Shown here: positions 35,529 to 43,393 of the stretch, piece by piece
Position numbering within the stretch: the stretch's first letter is position 1
Layout of the letters: the number at the start of each line of letters is the position of its first letter
From: Cytophagales bacterium
Lineage (GTDB): Bacteria > Bacteroidota > Bacteroidia > Cytophagales > Cyclobacteriaceae
Assembly (NCBI GenBank): GCA_022360015.1
Contig: JAKSDQ010000302.1
Location: 1 to 64,000 of the forward strand
Length of the DNA: 64,000 bases
Direction of reading: 5' to 3'
Position numbers and translations under genes: made by a program
The notes under the pieces: generated by a model
The model's input: the letters and a program-made list of their open reading frames with translations, nothing else
Told to the model about the DNA's origin: nothing
Databases searched by the model: none

Positions 35529-35573
35529 TAAATATCAATGCTACTTATTAGTGGATAGTTAGTGTAAATGTAT
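35529..35573 (-). promoter_or_regulatory. Pho-box-like repeats and -7-like box, site C (phnM copy 1)
   Basis: On the minus strand two good 11-bp units, CTAACTATCCA (35552-35562) and CTAATAAGTAG (35541-35551), are preceded by a weaker third (35563-35573). After 4 bases comes GATATTTA (35529-35536), a 6 of 8 match to the -7 box. The phase, 4 bases, equals 15 minus one 11-bp unit and so fits sites A and E. The start codon is 24 bases further. Confidence 0.55.
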
Positions 35574-35714
35574 ATTATGATTAAACTGTACATTTAATCG
35601 GTTCTAACTTTCATTGGGGCATTGTATGTATTTTAAAACCGCCTGAAGTTCCCGTATTCAGGTGCTCAAAAGAACTTCATGCAGCAGGCCATGTATTTAT
35701 AAAGTTATTTGCAA

Positions 35715-36533
35715 TTATCTAAGTGTTTCTTTATTCAAAATGCGGGCCCTTAAATGATCGGATATTTTTTCAAAAAGCATGATAAACACAATGGTAAAAA
35801 GTATCAGGGCCAGCGCATCACTGTAGCGGAGCATCTTCATGGCCATATGTATCTCAAAACCGATACCTCCTCCGCCAAATATCCCCAAGCCAATTGCAGC
35901 TCTTAGGTTCACATCGAAAGCATAAAAGAAATTGGCAATAAATGAGGGTATTACCTGGGGTATAATGCTAAATCTGATCGCTTGCCATTTGTTTGCCCCA
36001 ATAGCATATACCGCCTCAACAGGCTCATTGTCCACTTCTTCTATGGCATCTGCAAACAGCTTTCCAAACATGCCAATGGTGCTTAATGTCAAAGTAAGCA
36101 TACCAGCAAATGGCCCAAGCCCCATCGCGATAACAAATACCAGGATTGTGACTAATTTAGGTATCACCCTTTCTACCGACATGAATAGCCTGAAGAACAT
36201 TCTTATGATCACAGAAGGGCTTGTATTCCTTGCGGCGAGAAAGGCAACGATAAGGGCCATCAAACCTCCGATGATTGTTCCTAGAAAAGCCATAGCGATT
36301 GTTTCTTGCACGGAAGCGAAGATGTTATGTCTCTCCCATAATATATTGATGTTGGGAGGCAGCATCTCATTGAGAAGATTGATCAAATGATGTCCTTCTG
36401 TAAAAAAAAGAGCAGGATTAAATTCCAGTTGTACGGAAAGTGCCACTAAGACTATGGCGAATAGGGAAAAGCATGTGACTTTCTTTTTTAACTTTTCAGA
36501 GGGCAAATGTTTTTTAGCAATTGTTGCAGTCAT
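35715..36533 (-). CDS. phnE: Phosphonate ABC transporter permease PhnE (second copy in operon)
   Basis: Inner-membrane permease of 272 residues for phosphonate or phosphate uptake. About six membrane helices are visible. A BPD-type permease region at about 80-265 has LFADAIEEVDNEPVEAVYAIGANKWQAIRF, which carries the EAA coupling motif to the ATPase PhnC, and GLGIFGGGGIGFEIHMAM, a PhnE hallmark. It overlaps the preceding phnE by 4 bases (ATGA). Two different PhnE subunits probably form a heterodimer. Confidence 0.93.
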   Translation of the reverse strand: MTATIAKKHLPSEKLKKKVTCFSLFAIVLVALSVQLEFNPALFFTEGHHLINLLNEMLPPNINILWERHNIFASVQETIAMAFLGTIIGGLMALIVAFLAARNTSPSVIIRMFFRLFMSVERVIPKLVTILVFVIAMGLGPFAGMLTLTLSTIGMFGKLFADAIEEVDNEPVEAVYAIGANKWQAIRFSIIPQVIPSFIANFFYAFDVNLRAAIGLGIFGGGGIGFEIHMAMKMLRYSDALALILFTIVFIMLFEKISDHLRARILNKETLR

Positions 36534-37318
36534 TTTAATTTCCCTGTGGGTAATATTTTCTTTCTTAAATAATCTGACAATCTTTCTGATGAGAAAACCA
36601 GAAAAAGTACCACCAGTATAGCAGTACTGGCTCTTTCATATTCCAGCAGTTGAAAAGAATAGAATATCTCATAACCGATTCCACCGGCACCGACAGCGCC
36701 AAGAAGTACTGAAAGCCTTATGTTTACTTCAAACCTGAACAAAACATTTGAAATCAGGGAAGGCATCACTTCCGGCAGCACTACATATTGAATGATCTGC
36801 ATTTTTGAGGCGCCTACAGATGTTACAGCTTCCATTGTTTTGGGGTTTACTTCTTCAATGGCATCTGCAAATAATCTTCCCAGCATACCCAGGCACCCAA
36901 TGGCGAGCGCTACAACGCCCGGAAAGGCTCCCAGGCCTAATGCCGCCACCAGCAGTAAAATAATCACAATCTCAGGCAGTGCTCTTTCTGCGACCATAAT
37001 AAATCTACTCACAAATTTAAGCCATGCAGGGGCCAAATTAGCAGCACCGCCAAAGGCCAGCAGTAATGAGATCAGCGCTCCGAGTATCGTGGCCAATAGG
37101 GCTATCAATACGGTTTCAAAAGCGGGATATAACATTTCTCCTAAAGCGCCAAAGTCAGGAGGAAACAATTCCTGAATAAATTGAAAGCCCTCGAAAATAC
37201 CACTTTTAAAGATCCGATAATCTACGCGACATAATTTTGCGGCATAATAAACCAGTATGCAAAACGCGATAAAAGAAAGGATCTTTCCAAGCGTTTTCTG
37301 CCTTTGAAGCGTCGTCAT
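36530..37318 (-). CDS. phnE: Phosphonate ABC transporter permease PhnE (first copy in operon)
   Basis: Inner-membrane permease of 262 residues, paralogous to the next gene. Six membrane helices are predicted. The coupling motif LFADAIEEVNPKTMEAVTSVGASKMQIIQY is at about 155-185 and GAVGAGGIGYEIFYSF near 215-230, both typical of PhnE. It overlaps phnC by one base and the following phnE by four. Together with PhnC it makes a complete importer core, but the binding-protein gene once located upstream is now a remnant at 38910. Confidence 0.93.
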   Translation of the reverse strand: MTTLQRQKTLGKILSFIAFCILVYYAAKLCRVDYRIFKSGIFEGFQFIQELFPPDFGALGEMLYPAFETVLIALLATILGALISLLLAFGGAANLAPAWLKFVSRFIMVAERALPEIVIILLLVAALGLGAFPGVVALAIGCLGMLGRLFADAIEEVNPKTMEAVTSVGASKMQIIQYVVLPEVMPSLISNVLFRFEVNIRLSVLLGAVGAGGIGYEIFYSFQLLEYERASTAILVVLFLVFSSERLSDYLRKKILPTGKLK

Positions 37319-38106
37319 TATGAATAAGCTAGTGTGGGGGTCATCGTTGCTTCTTCCAAAGCATTGAACTCTTCACCGTAAATCTCCTCCAGCTTTTTTT
37401 CCGATAGGTTAGGGCTACCATCGTATACTACAATCCCATTTTTAATGGCAATTATTCTGTTGCAATATTCCGAAGCAATTTTTGGTTGGTGAAATACGCC
37501 GATCACCGGCATCTCTTGCGCCAGAGGTTTTAATAATTTCATGATTTTTTTTGCATTACTGGGATCCAGGTTGGCAATTGGCTCGTCGGCCAACAGCATG
37601 ACAGGATTTTGAAAAATGGCCCTGGCAATGGCTACCCTTTGCATTTCTCCGCCACTTAAAGAGGCCACTTTGCGATGGGCCAGGTGGGCGATTTTAACAT
37701 TTTCGAGCGCCTGAAGCGCCTCCTTGGCTTCACTATCGGTGAATCCATAAAACAAACTCCGTAACGAATTAATCTGTCCTAATCTGCCAATCATCACATT
37801 GTCAAGCACAGATAATCTTTTCACTAAATTAAAACCCTGGAATATGACCCCAATTTTTTGCCTCATCTCTCTGAGCTCCCTTCCCCTGCATTTGCTGATG
37901 TCCTTGATCCTGTTTTCGTAATTAACGTAGATATGGCCGCTCGACGGTTTTGTAAGACCATTAAGGCATCTCATGGTCAATGTTTTTCCTGCTCCGCTAG
38001 GTCCCAGTATGCCGATAAAGTCACCTTTCTCTGCAACAAAACTAATGCCTTTTAGTATCTGTTTCCCATCAGGTAAACTTTTGGTGATATGCTTTACCTC
38101 AATCAT
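37318..38106 (-). CDS. phnC: Phosphonate ABC transporter ATP-binding protein PhnC
   Basis: ATPase of the phosphonate importer, 262 residues. Walker A GPSGAGKTL at about 35-43, signature LSGGEMQRVAIARAI near 150, Walker B MLLADEPIANLD near 170 and the H-loop GVFHQ near 203 are present. KQILKGISFVAEKGDFIGILGPSGAGKT is the normal PhnC-type opening. It leads the phnC-phnE-phnE operon and is preceded by Pho-box-like site D. The cognate binding protein is probably one of the lipoproteins at 40128 or 43394. Confidence 0.93.
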   Translation of the reverse strand: MIEVKHITKSLPDGKQILKGISFVAEKGDFIGILGPSGAGKTLTMRCLNGLTKPSSGHIYVNYENRIKDISKCRGRELREMRQKIGVIFQGFNLVKRLSVLDNVMIGRLGQINSLRSLFYGFTDSEAKEALQALENVKIAHLAHRKVASLSGGEMQRVAIARAIFQNPVMLLADEPIANLDPSNAKKIMKLLKPLAQEMPVIGVFHQPKIASEYCNRIIAIKNGIVVYDGSPNLSEKKLEEIYGEEFNALEEATMTPTLAYS

Positions 38107-38143
38107 TTAATCCATTGTTTTACGTTTGATCCGGTATTTCGGG

Positions 38144-38188
38144 TAAAGCTAATTTATCAGTATTAGTCGGTAGCAAGCCCCGGATTAG
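38144..38188 (-). promoter_or_regulatory. Pho-box-like repeats and -7-like box, site D (phnC operon)
   Basis: On the minus strand three 11-bp units lie in a row: CTAATCCGGGG (38178-38188), CTTGCTACCGA (38167-38177) and CTAATACTGAT (38156-38166). After 4 bases comes TAGCTTTA (38144-38151), a 7 of 8 match to the -7 box. The start of phnC is 37 bases further. The layout matches site C. Confidence 0.55.
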
Positions 38189-38210
38189 CATTTTGTAAGT
38201 ATTCGGCATT

Positions 38211-38879
38211 TTAACCGGCAGTGATATTGATTTTGTTTTTTTCTAATGTGCCGATGATCTTTTTTATCTTTTCAAATTTTCTAATCGCTGCGATAATATC
38301 CCCATTGGTTTCAAAATCGGTCCATAAGTATCCTAACAGTGCAATACCGTCGAATCCCACATTGGCAGCCATCTCCACCTTGGTATGGGTGATACCACCC
38401 AATGCAATGATTTCCGGCCGGTCGCTTGTTTTTTGAAGAAAACTTTTGAGATGGCTCAGTTTAAATTTGCTATTATATCCTTTATTGGATATACTATCGA
38501 AAATAGGACTTAGAAATATATAGTCATACAATGATTTGAATTTTGACACCTCGGAGATGGCATGCAGCGAAAAGCCCATTTTGTCGAAATATTTGCTGTC
38601 CCTGTTAATCCCCTGTTCTTCGGCATAATCATCATAACCAAATCTTTTCGTGAAATGAGCCCCGCCAAGTTCATATTCCGGAATCAGATCAAAATGAGAA
38701 TGAAGGATAATGCGGTTATGAAAAGGTTGCGGAATCCGCTCCAGGTACTTCCTCATTTTTTCCTGGGTATACGCCATTTTTCGCAAATGAAAATGCTGTA
38801 GTCCTTCGCAAAAAAGGAGGTTTAAAAGATAATGTTCATAGGGTATATCATCAAAGTTGCTTACTAACAGTAATTTCAT
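38211..38879 (-). CDS. TenI/ThiE-like TIM-barrel protein in the phosphonate region
   Basis: Protein of 222 residues related to thiamine phosphate synthase (ThiE) and its regulator-like homologue TenI. Matching segments are GLQHFHLRK near 28-36, LHSHFDLIPEYELGGAHFTKR near 58-78, GFSLHAISEV near 102, FLSPIFDSISNKGYNS near 123-138 and IIALGGITHTKVEMAANVGFDGIALLG near 160-186. The phosphate-binding GG and GI elements are intact. Compared with ThiE, the diphosphate-binding arginines are not evident, which favours TenI. It sits between a decayed phnD gene and phnC on the same strand. Thiazole tautomerase is the known TenI activity, but a role on a phosphonate-derived intermediate is possible. Confidence 0.75.
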   Translation of the reverse strand: MKLLLVSNFDDIPYEHYLLNLLFCEGLQHFHLRKMAYTQEKMRKYLERIPQPFHNRIILHSHFDLIPEYELGGAHFTKRFGYDDYAEEQGINRDSKYFDKMGFSLHAISEVSKFKSLYDYIFLSPIFDSISNKGYNSKFKLSHLKSFLQKTSDRPEIIALGGITHTKVEMAANVGFDGIALLGYLWTDFETNGDIIAAIRKFEKIKKIIGTLEKNKINITAG

Positions 38880-38909
38880 TTTTTAGTTTTTATTTTTGGC
38901 TCATCTCAA

Positions 38910-39330
38910 TTAAGTAATCTTACCATTTATTTGTGCCATGATGTCCGGGGAATCGTAGCGGGTGTCATGGAACGGTATATATTCGATGTCAAAGTCATAC
39001 AGGTAATGAATCCTGCGAGCGGATTCAGGCTCTTTTTTATGCAAATTTACAAAAGCTTCCCGGATCTTCAGGATCAGGTCTTTATCGAGATCATTACTTA
39101 CAAATATAGCTCCTATTGGGAAAGATGTTGAGTTCCGGATGACTTTGTAGTCATGATCAGATATTTCTCCATCGCAAATATTCTTTCAAAGTAATGTTGT
39201 TGACAAACATTCTGCCTCCATGTTGATCGATGAGTTTACTATAAACATGATTACCGGCCCTATTGTCATGAAGATCCTAAAATTATTGGTATTGCGCTTT
39301 CTGCAGATTTTAGCCATAGTAAGTATTGAA
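38910..39330 (-). pseudogene. phnD: Remnant of a PhnD-like phosphonate-binding protein (C-terminal part)
   Basis: On the minus strand one frame reads DGEISDHDYKVIRNSTSFP, then PIGAIFVSNDLDKDLILKI, REAFVNLHKKEPES and on to a stop at 38910-38912. This is the C-terminal lobe of a periplasmic phosphonate/phosphate-binding protein. Just upstream a second frame reads SKLIDQHGGRMFVNNITLKEYLRW, so the gene is shifted there as well, and nothing recognisable remains before about 39,330. About 100 residues of a normal 300 survive. The order remnant, ThiE-like, phnC, phnE, phnE suggests it was the transporter's original binding protein. Confidence 0.65.
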
Positions 39331-39476
39331 TTTAACTCATTTTTATAATTTTTGAAATGGCAAATGATTAATGGCTAATGATATTTTGATTAGTGTTTTG
39401 TTTGATCATTGCTTAGATATTTTAATTGGCTATCTTTATGTGTTTAAAAGAGCACTATTAGCAATGAAAGCAAAAA

Positions 39477-39563
39477 ATGTCCATATTTTACAGCACCTCC
39501 CCAAAACCTTTTGGCATTGGGATAGATGGAGGTCCGGGCTACACAAAGGGAAATGATTTCTGA
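39477..39563 (+). CDS. Possible 28-residue peptide gene with its own terminator
   Basis: A small frame starting ATG at 39477 encodes a 28-residue peptide rich in G, P, S and aromatic residues: MSIFYSTSPKPF followed by GIGIDGGPGYTKGN. It ends 17 bases before a strong terminator, so a very short transcript could be made from it. A second frame here (61 residues from 39371) ends at the same region but looks less protein-like. I cannot name it. It could be a real micropeptide or an RNA end. Confidence 0.35.
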   Translation: MSIFYSTSPKPFGIGIDGGPGYTKGNDF

Positions 39564-39579
39564 AAAAGCATTAAATACT

Positions 39580-39612
39580 AAAACCCGGGCTGATTTAACA
39601 CCCGGGTTTTTT
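39580..39612 (+). terminator. Strong Rho-independent terminator
   Basis: AAAACCCGGG (39580-39589) pairs with CCCGGGTTTT (39601-39610) around an 11-base loop and runs straight into TTTTTT. This is the strongest terminator in the window. It ends a rightward transcript that covers the 28-residue frame, and lies 45 bases before the next plus-strand gene. Confidence 0.8.
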
Positions 39613-39656
39613 ATTTCCCCATTATTGAAAATCAAAAACATAAGCACCGAATTAGC

Positions 39657-40085
39657 ATGGAATTGATTACCACCAAAAGCCGACAACAATTAAAATCTAC
39701 GCTTGTAGATCTGGAGAAGTTAGCATTTACTTCGGAGTCTTACTTTGCCTTGAAAAAATCTGATGGAATGGATGAATTTATTGCAGCAAATGAACAAGGT
39801 ATGGTAGAATTTGCCAAGACATTGCTTCATTCGGTGGTGGAGCGGGAAGGTGGATATGCCTTGCTGGATTACAATGTTCTGGCATCGGATTCGGACATGC
39901 GGCCGGTATATGTTGAATTTGTGGATCGGCCACCTTGTAAAACTATCAAGGTTTTAACAACCAGCCCCAAAAGATTCAACATCGACAAACCCCTGCACTT
40001 AGCCCTTTATCTTTTTGGCTTATTTTCGGGTTTTGTTTGTTTGATTACCGGTGCTTATACAATCTTCAGCGCTTTGTTGCCATAG
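39657..40085 (+). CDS. Unknown protein with C-terminal membrane anchor
   Basis: A 142-residue protein not recognised by me. The first 110 residues look cytosolic and alpha/beta (LKSTLVDLEKLAFTSES, AKTLLHSVVEREGGYALLDYN); the end is a membrane helix (ALYLFGLFSGFVCLITGAYTIFSALL). It is the only plus-strand gene between 30 and 41 kb and is convergent with phnD copy 1. It lies just after the strong terminator, so it must start from its own promoter. There is no evidence for a phosphonate role. Confidence 0.65.
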   Translation: MELITTKSRQQLKSTLVDLEKLAFTSESYFALKKSDGMDEFIAANEQGMVEFAKTLLHSVVEREGGYALLDYNVLASDSDMRPVYVEFVDRPPCKTIKVLTTSPKRFNIDKPLHLALYLFGLFSGFVCLITGAYTIFSALLP

Positions 40086-40127
40086 TTCAGGGGCTGTGCA
40101 ATAATTGTGGTGGTTTTTATATCACTG

Positions 40128-41039
40128 TTACTGTTTTGTCTCATGGATATACTTCGATAATCGTCGTATTTCAGCATAAAGTGAATCATGTGCCGGTAAA
40201 AATACCAGTGTGGAGTCGTTCCATTCCTCGTAAAAATAGTTGGCGCTGGCCGGAACTTCTTCTGCCAGTCTGAGATAAATATCACGCAACCTTGTTTTAA
40301 ATCCCTCCGACAATCCTTTTCTGACAGTCACCAAGTCAACAGGCAATGGTTTTGATTTCCATAATATTTTCACCTTATCTTCTTTCAACATTCCCCTTTC
40401 TATCATTTTTCTAAACACGGTATATGAACAGCCTGCTACATCGACTTTGTTATTTGCCAGGGCAAGAATCGTTGCGGTATGGTTTCCGGAGAAAAGAATC
40501 TCCTTAAAATGCTCCTCAGGGTTGATACCCATCAAATGCAACTGCCCTCTAGGAACCAAGTGCCCGGAAGTCGAAGCAGGGTCAGAAAAAGACAGTGTGT
40601 ATTTTTGGCTGGTATGCTTAAGATCCGCTATGCTTTCAAGTCCGGAGTCACGATGCGTGATAAGCAAGCTATTGTATGTAGCGGGTTCACCTGTCTTTTT
40701 ACCAGGTACCACCAAAGGCTCAGCTCCGGCCTTGCCGGAAGCCAGCACATAAGAGAACGGACCAAATACGCCAATATCCACTTTTTCTCCTCGCATGCCC
40801 TCAACAATGGCTGTATAGTCACTGGCCCTGTACATCTTTACCGGAATGTTAAGCTCCTGCCTCAGAAATTCGATGGCCGGTTCCATATTTTTTACCATCC
40901 GTTCGGCTTCTTCAGAAGGAATTACTCCTATAACCACCTGCCCGGGAGGATCGACAGCCCCCTTCTTGTTCTGTGTGCATGACAACCAGATCACGGCCGT
41001 AAACAGCAGGACCAGTTTTCTTATTAAGACTATCTTCAT
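40128..41039 (-). CDS. phnD: PhnD-like phosphonate-binding lipoprotein (copy 1)
   Basis: Substrate-binding protein of the phosphate/phosphite/phosphonate ABC group, 303 residues. The signal peptide ends in a lipobox (AVIWLSC, Cys21), so it is membrane-tethered rather than free periplasmic. Family motifs are VVIGVIPSEEAERM near 35-48, YRASDYTAIVEGMRGEKVDIGVFGPFSYVLA near 70-100 and LSFSDPASTSGHLVPRGQL near 150-168, where the ligand-binding Ser/Thr residues lie. Its likely partners are PhnC/PhnE at 35.7-38.1 kb. It follows a broken amidohydrolase gene on the same strand. Confidence 0.88.
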   Translation of the reverse strand: MKIVLIRKLVLLFTAVIWLSCTQNKKGAVDPPGQVVIGVIPSEEAERMVKNMEPAIEFLRQELNIPVKMYRASDYTAIVEGMRGEKVDIGVFGPFSYVLASGKAGAEPLVVPGKKTGEPATYNSLLITHRDSGLESIADLKHTSQKYTLSFSDPASTSGHLVPRGQLHLMGINPEEHFKEILFSGNHTATILALANNKVDVAGCSYTVFRKMIERGMLKEDKVKILWKSKPLPVDLVTVRKGLSEGFKTRLRDIYLRLAEEVPASANYFYEEWNDSTLVFLPAHDSLYAEIRRLSKYIHETKQ

Positions 41040-41070
41040 CGTTACCGGTATTTATTTTTTAAAATCAATT

Positions 41071-41347
41071 TCAATGCTTAGCGTCGAAAGTAAGTGCACC
41101 GCCCACAAGGGAAAACTTTTATATTGTTAATAGCGTCAGGCTTGACCATTGCAGGATCTTCTGTAAGTATAACAAAGTCTGCAAGTTTGCCCTCTTTGAC
41201 AGCACCTTTTTTACTTTCTTTAAACCTGGCATAGGCACCTCCATACTTCAAATGTTCAATGCAGTGGTTAAAGTACCATTCCTTGTAATCTGAGCGCGTT
41301 CGATATGAGCTTGCATGTAACAAATTACATCTGATTTGTTTAGGCAA
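41071..41347 (-). pseudogene. C-terminal remnant of a YtcJ-like amidohydrolase
   Basis: One frame reads YKEWYFNHCIEHLKYGGAYARFKESKKGAVKEGKLADFVILTEDP, the C-terminal composite strand of amidohydrolase-3 / YtcJ-type enzymes (GSI-x-x-GKLADxVVL). The reading then shifts: the expected VGGALTFDAKH continues in another frame to a stop at 41071-41073. The N-terminal 400 or more residues, including all metal ligands, are missing. It lies just upstream of phnD copy 1. Confidence 0.65.
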
Positions 41348-41350
41348 TGA

Positions 41351-41679
41351 TTAAGATAAGATGAGATTTTTGTAATAAAGATGAACTGAAATTGGCCGTA
41401 TCTAACATAATTCTATCTTTGTTTTCAATAGGATCTAATTGGCAAGGTGTAATTTTAACGGGAAAAGATTTGGATTTTGCTCCTATCATCCATATTTTTT
41501 TTAGTTAAAACGAAAGGGCTCATTCAGGTAAAAATTCCTATCCGATAAAAAGCTTTTGGATAAGCAGCCCAATATTCTATTGGATCAATAATATGTATAA
41601 TAAGTAAACTTCTAGCGTTATCAAAAGTGATTTAAATAACGGACCTTTTCAACTTAAATACATTTTCTCAAGAGAGCTT
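41351..41679. other. Gene-free stretch upstream of the uridine-kinase-like gene
   Basis: About 330 A/T-rich bases with stops in all frames. A possible -7 box TACATTTT lies about 20 bases before the kinase start, but no CTAAY repeats are seen with it. An SD-like AAGAGAG precedes the start codon. Confidence 0.4.
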
Positions 41680-42513
41680 TTGCCTGAAACAATAGATAAG
41701 CTCAAAGCCATCCAAAGCAAAAACAGCGCAAAGGGATTGAATACAGTTATTTCGGTTTGCGGAGGTTCATGTACCGGAAAAAGCAGTCAAGTGGCCAGGG
41801 GAATTTTAGAATATTTAAAAGCGTTTGTACTGCTGTTTGCTCAGGATAGGTATCAGCATGATGCAGATTACATCACAAATCCGAATCCGGTTTATGAATG
41901 GGATCACCCCAGGAATTTTGGCATTGAGAAATGCTTTGACGCCCTTGGCAGGCTTAAAAGGAATCAAAGTGTGGAAGTTCCTAATTACTCCTTTGCGTCA
42001 GATCGACCCGCAGGTATGGAAAGGTTGGATCCGAGGCCATTTATTTTGTTTGAGGGGTTGTATGGCAGTTATGATAAATTGATTGGCTGGAGCGATTTTA
42101 CCATCTATGTGGAAGCCCCTTTTTATGCAAGAATGCTGAAAAGAATATTCAGAAATAGTTTGGAAAGGTATAATTATACCCCTTTTCAAATTTTAGAGAG
42201 GTTCTTATCATCTGTGATGAAGGCACACAACGATTTTGTAATATGGCAAAAAGAACAAGCAGATTTGATCGTTGAAATGCCTTTCTATTTCTGCGACCTT
42301 AAGGAAAGATTTGGCCTGAAACCGGTTGGTGACTATCAACCGTTAATCATTGAGTATAAATATGACATAGATGCCGATACATCTGTCACTGTTGAAAGGA
42401 ACTTGGATAGTTGGTCTTTTAACCTGATTTACCAAGATAAGTTGTACCTCAACTTTGCCATAAACCGGGAAATGCAGGAAAGGCTCAGGCGTTTCGACTG
42501 GAAATCATTGTAG
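41680..42513 (+). CDS. Uridine kinase / phosphoribulokinase-like P-loop protein
   Basis: P-loop kinase of 277 residues. Walker A is VCGGSCTGKSSQVARG at about 27-42. QDRYQHDADYITNPNPVYEWDHPRNFGIEKC at about 55-85 follows the uridine kinase pattern (D-x-Y, then N-x-D-x-P), and the lid-type region GSYDKLIGWSDFTIYVEAPFYARMLKRIFR lies near 130-160. The start is a TTG at 41680 after AAGAGAG; no ATG is in frame upstream of it. The C-terminal 80 residues do not match uridine kinase. It stands alone among phosphonate genes, so phosphorylating a ribosyl or nucleoside intermediate is a reasonable guess, but the substrate is unknown. Confidence 0.75.
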   Translation: MPETIDKLKAIQSKNSAKGLNTVISVCGGSCTGKSSQVARGILEYLKAFVLLFAQDRYQHDADYITNPNPVYEWDHPRNFGIEKCFDALGRLKRNQSVEVPNYSFASDRPAGMERLDPRPFILFEGLYGSYDKLIGWSDFTIYVEAPFYARMLKRIFRNSLERYNYTPFQILERFLSSVMKAHNDFVIWQKEQADLIVEMPFYFCDLKERFGLKPVGDYQPLIIEYKYDIDADTSVTVERNLDSWSFNLIYQDKLYLNFAINREMQERLRRFDWKSL

Positions 42514-42633
42514 TCCACCTGAGGTGACCGGGGTGCTCTCCGGACGAATTTGGTTGAGATAATCGATAATGCGTGCCTGGTCTCCGGGTTTGTGATACAG
42601 GTAACCTTGTCTTTTATCCCCTGTAAGTGCCAT
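42505..42633 (-). CDS. Possible 42-residue protein after ogt
   Basis: A small minus-strand frame (ATG at 42631-42633, stop at 42505-42507) encodes MALTGDKRQGYLYHKPGDQA, then RIIDYLNQIRPESTPV and a short tail. It has a natural amino acid mix and lies downstream of ogt on the same strand, overlapping the end of the kinase gene by 9 bases. It resembles no family I know and may be a remnant. Confidence 0.35.
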   Translation of the reverse strand: MALTGDKRQGYLYHKPGDQARIIDYLNQIRPESTPVTSGGLQ

Positions 42634-42819
42634 TTTTAGTTTTTACATTTTTCAGAACTTTGGCGGCTTACATGGTCAAATTATAGTTAGGCTGCTATTT
42701 TAGGTAGTGTTAGAAAGGTGTGTGTGCCGGTGAAGCCGGCCCGGTTCCATACAGGAGATTTACTTTTGTCTTTTTAAATCAGGCATTTAAATCTTTTTGA
42801 GCTACTTACGTTGGGGCGT

Positions 42820-43356
42820 TCAATCAAATAATGTTAATTGGTCCAAACCTTTTATGCCTTTTTCCAATTGTAACAGCCTCTTTTTGGTGGTCGTCCCTCC
42901 GGCGTAACCGACTGGTTCGCCGTTGCTTCCGATAATTCTGTGACACGGAATGAAAATAGAGATCGCATTGGCACCATTAGCAGCCGCTACTGCTCGAATG
43001 GCTTTTTCATTATGCATTTTTTTGGAAAGCCCGGAATAACTTTCGGTTTTTCCATAAGGTATTTTCAAAAGTTCCTGCCAAACCTGTTTTTGAAAAGGTG
43101 TACCGACCAAAAGTAGCGGAACCTCGAAATCATTTCTTTTGACGTCAAAATATGCCTCAAGCTGAGATTGGGCTTCCTGAATCACAGGGCTGGATTTTTC
43201 TTCATAGCTGGCCTCCAATCCACGTTGTATTCTTCTGTCGATGGCTGTTCTCATACGTCTGTATTTCCAATCACAAAGACAGATCTTCCCTTTAAATGCT
43301 CCCAATATCAATTCTCCAAAGGGTGTTTTAAAGCATTGTATCTTTATTTTTTTCAT
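42820..43356 (-). CDS. ogt: Methylated-DNA--protein-cysteine methyltransferase
   Basis: Suicide repair enzyme that removes alkyl groups from O6-guanine in DNA onto its own cysteine. It has 178 residues, normal length. The active site is IFIPCHRIIGSNGEPVGYAGG at about 134-154, with the acceptor Cys in PCHR. GTPFQKQVWQELLKIPYGKTESY near 85-107 and the helix-turn-helix region RAVAAANGANAISIF complete the family pattern. It starts 37 bases after phnD copy 2 and may be read through from the long phn operon. A link to phosphonate chemistry is not expected from the family. Confidence 0.93.
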   Translation of the reverse strand: MKKIKIQCFKTPFGELILGAFKGKICLCDWKYRRMRTAIDRRIQRGLEASYEEKSSPVIQEAQSQLEAYFDVKRNDFEVPLLLVGTPFQKQVWQELLKIPYGKTESYSGLSKKMHNEKAIRAVAAANGANAISIFIPCHRIIGSNGEPVGYAGGTTTKKRLLQLEKGIKGLDQLTLFD

Positions 43357-43393
43357 TCATTATGCAATCAAATGTTTGTGAACCGGATGAAGA

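Noticed and set aside
38931..39131. A 66-residue plus-strand frame
   Set aside because: It overlaps the PhnD-like remnant on the other strand, which has a clear family match; this frame has none.
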